A stretch of DNA of 64,000 nt. It comes from Clytia hemisphaerica (lineage: Eukaryota > Cnidaria > Hydrozoa > Leptothecata > Clytiidae). Below, piece after piece: positions 61,001 through 64,000 of the stretch. A program made the position numbers and the translations under genes. How positions within the stretch are numbered: position 1 is the stretch's first letter; each line of letters begins with the position of its first letter. The stretch covers positions 1,618,293 to 1,682,292 of the forward strand of contig CACVBU010000784.1 in NCBI GenBank assembly GCA_902728285.1, read 5' to 3'. The notes beneath the pieces were generated by a model. The model was not told the DNA's origin, did not search any database, and saw only the letters and a program-made list of their open reading frames with translations.

Positions 61001-63564
61001 TAGGAGTGGAATCGGCCCTTTTTTCGAACGGAGTGGCGGGCGGAATTTGACAAAAATTTAGACGGAATTTCGGAAATTGGTTCCTCTGACGGGGACGGGA
61101 AGTTGTGCAATTTTAGTGCGGAAAAACGGAATTTAGCAGAAAATTTTGCGAAATTTCGAAATTGTTAAAAAATATTCAAAATTCGCGGGATTTTTGACAG
61201 AAATCAGAATTTCAAAGGCATTTTCGGTTGCGGAATTGTGGACAGTGTGATGGAAATTGGGGAAAATTTTGTTGGAATTGTGGAATTGGGTACCCCCTGA
61301 ACCCCCCCCCCCCCCTATATAGAGAGTCGATATTTTACGTAAACAAACAAGTAATCTAGGGGAATCGGGAATTTGCACTCTTAGAATGGCGCCTTAAGCC
61401 GAAATGTGATATAATCTATGAAATTTCCCCTTCCTTTTTATATCACCACTCGATCATCAGTCCACAAATGCTGGATTATCTACATCACAAACGACTCTTT
61501 TCTCGTTAGGCCTTGATTAACGTTAATTAGTATAGTGTAGGTTAATCATGAGAGATTGTTGGATATGATTATTTTCAATATTCGTAATATTTTACGTTTC
61601 AGCTTATGGATTTGTTCTTGAAAGGTGATTGGTCAACGTACTTGAGTGACCATGGTAACGCGAATAGTAAATACAATCGTGTCAAAGCGTCTGACGTCAT
61701 GAGACTTCTCGAAAAGTAAGTCCTTATTTTCCTCCTCATACTAAATAATTTCACATTCTATTGCCTTAGTTTTATTTGCTGGACACTAGGATCAATGGTT
61801 CTATTACTATGAAACGTACGAAAGATTGCCAATTTTAACCCCTGCCAAACTTGAGAAAAGCGTACCGGTCATCGTCCATCAGGAGGGTTACAGTCCTTGT
61901 TTGATATTTACACCCCCTTGTCACAGATCAAGTGGGACCCCACCCCACCGAAAATTCGGTCTTTTCCGGTTAGAAAAATACCCTACAAATTCAGTACTGA
62001 TTTTAATACATTTGAACCCATTTTGAGTTTTTAAAGTAAAGAAAGTTAGCAACATTTAAGCGAAAAAAAAATCAAGAATAGGCCAGCCTGAGCCAAAATT
62101 TACTGATTCTTATAAGAAAGAGTGTGTAATCTAAATTGTAGGTTTCTTAGTTCAACTTGTCTCTTTTTTGGGATACGAATCTGTTATTTACTTTACGGAG
62201 ACTTGCAAGCTTAACCTTTTCACCGTAGGCTCCTTCTTATGAATAAGCAGGTGACTTGTGGATTCGTTGGGATCCTAATTCACGAGTCTTCATAATATAG
62301 TGGTTTTTGATATATTTTATTCAATCATATTTATTCCTCTTCATTTTCATTTCTATAAATTTCATTCATTCTTTTCTGTTCAAATTCATGTAGCGGCTTT
62401 TTTATATTTCGAAGTCGAAGTCTCCAAAAAATTAGCGTTTTCCTAACACGTTTCTTTTTTTCCCCGAATAAGCCTTTTCCTCTTTATCATTATCACAACT
62501 CTCTTTTTTTTCTTGGAAAATCACTTATTAAAGCATTCCCCAACTTTGCGACTTTCTTCAGTAAACACCAAAACAACATCTTGGACTCTCATGGGAAAGC
62601 TTTTTATTCAACCAGTTTAGCCTTGGTTTCGATACCTTTTGCTGGGAAAATGCCTCGAATGAGGTTCTTAAGAGCAAATGTTTTTCCTTTCTTCTTCGTT
62701 TTTTCTTCCTTTTTTGTATTTTTACTTCATCCCAATAACTGAAGGAGTTCTCTTTCTCCATCCATAGCGTGGTTCATTCAGCTGCTCAGTTTTGATATTT
62801 CATTTGAGGACATATGACTCTTTGTTATGAGTTTTTCTTCTACGGTTATCATGGCCAAAATATCGAAATAACCTGAAATAACACTCTTGTTTAACTTGTT
62901 AAACCCTCACTCACGCCATGCCTGAACTATATGGGAATGTTTCTCTATGTAGAGAACGGTGCGATTTAAATCGTATATCTATCCTCATATCACAAATTCT
63001 ATTTCTAGATTTAAACTCATACCATAATGAGGAGTAAAAACAGTCCCAACGAGTCTTTAAATCATATACATACAAGGGGTTTCAGGGGAACCTGTATGCA
63101 CCATTCCGTCAATTCTTTCCACATTTTCCGTCACACCGCCGAAATTCCAACGCCAAAAATGTCTTCAAAATTTGATTTTTTGTCGACAATCCCAAATTTT
63201 TTGACTTTTTCGTGCCGATTCCGAAATTCCAACTCGTTTTTTGTTTAATTCCGCTTTTCGGAATAAAAATACATTGAAAATTGCCCGATCCTCTGTCTCC
63301 GACAGTGTAACTACACGCGACTTGATCTACACTGTCCCTGCATTTGTGGCTTATTAGAATGAAAACTACTTAGCAGTTGGCTCAAATAAAGATCCCCCTA
63401 TCGAGGGATTTAGCATGGTATTATTGAATGCATTTTGTCTATTTTTTTGCAGGATGATTGACACGACAAGCAAGCTGAACAAACTCAACATCAACTTCAA
63501 AAAATCTGATCGTGAAAAGAAGAAATTCATGGAAAATTTGATGAAGAAGTTGAAGGATTTATGA
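34097..63564 (+). CDS. EXOC6: Exocyst complex component 6 (Sec15)
   Basis: Thirty exons join in frame to 768 residues (human EXOC6 is about 800): 34097-34188, 34348-34513, 34837-34884, 36719-36809, 37252-37297, 37747-37809, 37917-37998, 38608-38667, 38825-38890, 39103-39177, 39483-39575, 47446-47492, 47668-47721, 48139-48205, 48461-48532, 48901-48950, 49141-49188, 49461-49569, 49882-49938, 51214-51266, 51861-51925, 52078-52124, 52394-52473, 56962-57016, 57243-57315, 57627-57733, 59014-59094, 59345-59479, 61603-61715, 63453-63564. Family landmarks: MCNFHYQGF (residues 60-68), YYPALKTLEQLEHTHL, VDFSPVYRCLHIYSAL, YFNQIVGFFVVEDNV, DELWEMA, RKSTNLLLTKTLS, TACMSSCKHLA, FNVDLKKCEEFA and a lysine-rich end. 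Sec15 is the exocyst subunit that takes active Rab11/Sec4-type GTPases from secretory vesicles for tethering at the plasma membrane. The gene is complete, with no broken exon despite many transposons in its introns. The human acidic insert after the MKQA region is much shorter here. Confidence 0.96.
35761..36449. mobile_element. 689-bp near-perfect palindromic element in EXOC6 intron 3
   Basis: Arms of about 300 bases are almost exact reverse complements. They run from GTAGGGGGAAATTTGT at the left to ACAAATTTCCCCCTAC at the right, with matches such as GAAAACGGAGACCTGTTGTA / TACAACAGGTCTCCGTTTTC. The unpaired centre is about 80 bases (around 36070-36135). TA flanks both ends, consistent with a Tc1/mariner-type target. 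The near identity of the arms implies a recent insertion. Confidence 0.9.
37309..37652. mobile_element. G-run-rich foldback element in EXOC6 intron 5
   Basis: CATAGTTTCTA at 37309 is complemented by TAGAAACTATG ending at 37652. Between them are about seven runs of 6-10 G, mostly preceded by CCTAA or CTTAA (as in CCTAAGGGGGG). It starts only 12 bases after the exon 37252-37297 donor site. Confidence 0.8.
38297..38563 (+). mobile_element. MITE copy 2, CATGTTTTTTTTATAAGCAT family
   Basis: The 267-bp element has ends CATGTTTTTTTTTATAAGCA and its complement. It is flanked by TA at 38295-38296 and 38564-38565. It lies in EXOC6 intron 7 and is highly similar to copy 1 (26353-26628) in the opposite orientation. 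Confidence 0.88.
40663..40670. mobile_element. Left 8-bp target duplication of the hAT-like element
   Basis: TTTGATAG abuts the left terminus at 40671. The same 8 bases occur at 45518-45525 directly after the right terminus. Confidence 0.9.
41154..41488. mobile_element. MITE copy 3, CATGTTTTTTTTATAAG family (nested)
   Basis: CATGTTTTTTTTATAAG and its complement form the ends, flanked by TA at 41152-41153 and 41489-41490. The interior is diverged from copies 1 and 2 but keeps ATGCTTA and AAGCTCAG words. It is nested in the hAT-like element. Confidence 0.8.
41920..42810. repeat. Diverged tandem repeat split by a MITE
   Basis: ACTTAATATAAGTCA(A/T)TA(T) occurs at about 41971, 42533 (CCTTAATGTAAGTC), 42604, 42709 and 42779, each preceded by TTTTATTTAGATAA or AAAGGTCA-like text. 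The array is interrupted at 42037-42534 by an inverted-repeat element. Confidence 0.65.
42037..42534. mobile_element. MITE with GGTCGTGTTCAGA termini (nested)
   Basis: GGTCGTGTTCAGACCAAGGTTT at the left end is inverted at the right (AAACTGTCAGATCTGAACACGACC). The ORF on the minus strand here has no recognised domain. It is nested inside a tandem repeat within the hAT-like element. Confidence 0.75.
43426..43688. mobile_element. MITE with GGGCTCTTCCAG termini and AAG duplication (nested)
   Basis: The left end GGGCTCTTCCAGAAAAAATC then CGTTCATGGGGGGTGGAGGA is complemented at the right with one mismatch in the first 40 bases. AAG is duplicated at 43423-43425 and 43689-43691. The interior consists of TGTCCAGGGGTA-type units at 20-45-base spacing. 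Related copies are at 1657-1918 and a left-end fragment at 14454-14490. Confidence 0.9.
43970..44850. repeat. Diverged ~170-190-bp tandem repeat, interrupted
   Basis: Units begin ACAGATCCAGAAATGACCAT, continue with ATCATGAAAAA(A/G)TTCCAATCTTGTT and end with AATTATGTG(T/A)TGAGTTTGAAA. Starts are seen near 43975, 44163, 44331 and 44743. The MITE at 44359-44580 splits one unit. Confidence 0.75.
44359..44580. mobile_element. MITE copy, ACCGTGAGATTGGGTAACTT termini (nested)
   Basis: ACCGTGAGATTGGGTAACTT then GCATCAGTGGAGGCTAACAT at the left is complemented at the right, ending TCTCACCACGGT. It is better preserved than the copy at 32208-32451. Flanking bases are compatible with a TA target. Confidence 0.85.
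45560..46600 (+). repeat. Tandem satellite, six units of ~172-191 bp
   Basis: Units beginning GACTTGGAGATAATTATGAT start at 45560, 45732, 45910, 46101, 46275 and 46447 (steps of 172, 178, 191, 174 and 172). Internal units are nearly identical. Differences are small indels near AGTAC(A/C)GCTCC and in T-runs. The array begins 34 bases after the right target duplication of the hAT-like element, within EXOC6 intron 11. Confidence 0.93.
50030..50900. repeat. Dispersed repeat with GTCCGTCCGTCC microsatellite and GCCGGAAA tandem motif
   Basis: It begins ACCTACCTGGAGGTCCTATA, then a (GTCC/GTTC) tetranucleotide tract, then TTTCTCGAGATTGGCTCATT. Two to three long units follow that contain TGACGGAGCCCGATTTTC and ATGCCGGAAATATGCCGGAA. 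The same module lies at 54270-54800. It occupies the EXOC6 intron between exons 49882-49938 and 51214-51266. Confidence 0.75.
54270..54800. repeat. Second copy of the GTCCGT/CTCGAGATTGGCT dispersed repeat
   Basis: GGTGGAGATCCTATAAATTAAC, CTGTCCGTTCGTTAG, TTTCTCGAGATTGGCT (twice) and GAATGTGACGGAGC (twice) match the copy at 50030-50900. The GCCGGAAA units are replaced by AAAAAACGGCTAAAAAA units. It lies in the 4.5-kb EXOC6 intron 23. Confidence 0.75.
58710..58975. repeat. Weak inverted repeat in EXOC6 intron 26
   Basis: AAAGCCCGAAGGGCTAGAGT near 58710 and CTAGCCCTTTGGGCTT near 58960 are inverted, as are AAACCACTTATTTCC and GGAAATAAGTAGCTTC. The arms are diverged, so this may be an old foldback element. 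Confidence 0.5.
60977..61325. mobile_element. G/C-run foldback element in EXOC6 intron 28
   Basis: TTATATAGGAGGGGGGTCC at the left and a C15 run followed by CTATATAGAG at the right are inverted. The interior is a degenerate array of GGAATTT(C/T)G and GGAAATTGG words. No target duplication was resolved. Confidence 0.6.
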
Positions 63565-64000
63565 AAAAGGCGAGCTACAAAAACAACAAATGTTCATTCT
63601 TTTCAAGGGTGACCAAGAGTCAATGGTTGGCCCCCTGGGTTTAGTTCTATACTTGATTCAACAAAGACGTCAATGACTTTCACGTAAGCATTGCATTGCA
63701 TCTAAAAGATGTTGGTCGGTTATGATGGATGTTTTGACTATCCTTTTTTCACAAACAAAACGAGAATAATGCATCGTGGTGGTACAATCTATTTCTAGAG
63801 TGAAACCGTCATCGTAGCAATTTGGTTGGTTTATTGGACATTTTATTTTGTATTATGACAGAAAACGTTGAGAGGAAATTGGAGATTCATTTGATTGTAA
63901 TACAAACCCCCTGGCTGCTATTTTAGAATGCCTGTGAGGAGATTTCCTTCACTCGCCGTCAGATGAATGGAAAAATATGCAATCATTTAAAACAAGAATT
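63565..64000 (+). other. EXOC6 3' UTR region, no AATAAA seen
   Basis: No further gene was recognised. A canonical AATAAA is not visible before the window ends, so the polyadenylation site may use a variant signal or lie beyond the window. Confidence 0.4.

Overview
The window is AT-rich, intron-rich invertebrate genomic DNA. The genes have short exons and GT-AG introns. The spacers and introns are packed with small inverted-repeat elements and minisatellites. The gene set is plainly metazoan (exocyst EXOC6, p62/SQSTM1, C2H2 zinc-finger protein, secreted PEBP, DNA polymerase lambda-like exons, chitin-binding protein). I cannot fix the phylum from sequence alone. A chitin-binding secreted protein and an exocyst gene cut into 30 coding exons point to an invertebrate such as a cnidarian, mollusc or tunicate.

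Layout: 0.6-2.1 kb holds foldback repeats. 2.75-3.64 kb holds a complete three-exon secreted chitin-binding (CBM14/peritrophin) gene with a TATA box. 5.4-8.2 kb is repeat-rich and includes a 968-bp element with terminal inverted repeats and a 9-bp target duplication. On the minus strand, 8.24-10.46 kb carries the C-terminal exons of a DNA polymerase lambda-like gene; its upstream exons were not found. Also on the minus strand, 11.7-13.96 kb carries a four-exon secreted PEBP (PEBP4-like) gene. 14.1-24 kb is largely repeats: two copies of a 28-31-bp minisatellite family, a hAT-like MITE, a TTAA-flanked element and two TA-flanked MITEs. A 972-residue protein with seven C2H2-type zinc fingers (24.0-28.4 kb, plus) converges on an SQSTM1/p62 orthologue (31.2-29.1 kb, minus). 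EXOC6 (Sec15) fills 34.1-63.6 kb on the plus strand. I traced 30 exons that join in frame to a 768-residue protein.

The genes do not form a functional cluster; they are ordinary neighbours. p62 (autophagy receptor) and EXOC6 (vesicle tethering) are the best-supported orthologues. The unusual content is the mobile DNA. It includes a 4.85-kb hAT-like element with an exact 8-bp target duplication inside an EXOC6 intron, itself invaded by at least four smaller elements and bordered by a ~175-bp tandem repeat. There is also a 689-bp near-perfect palindrome in another EXOC6 intron, and a family of G-rich MITEs with 3-bp target duplications. No transposase gene is visible for any of them. I did not see tRNA, rRNA or CRISPR features.
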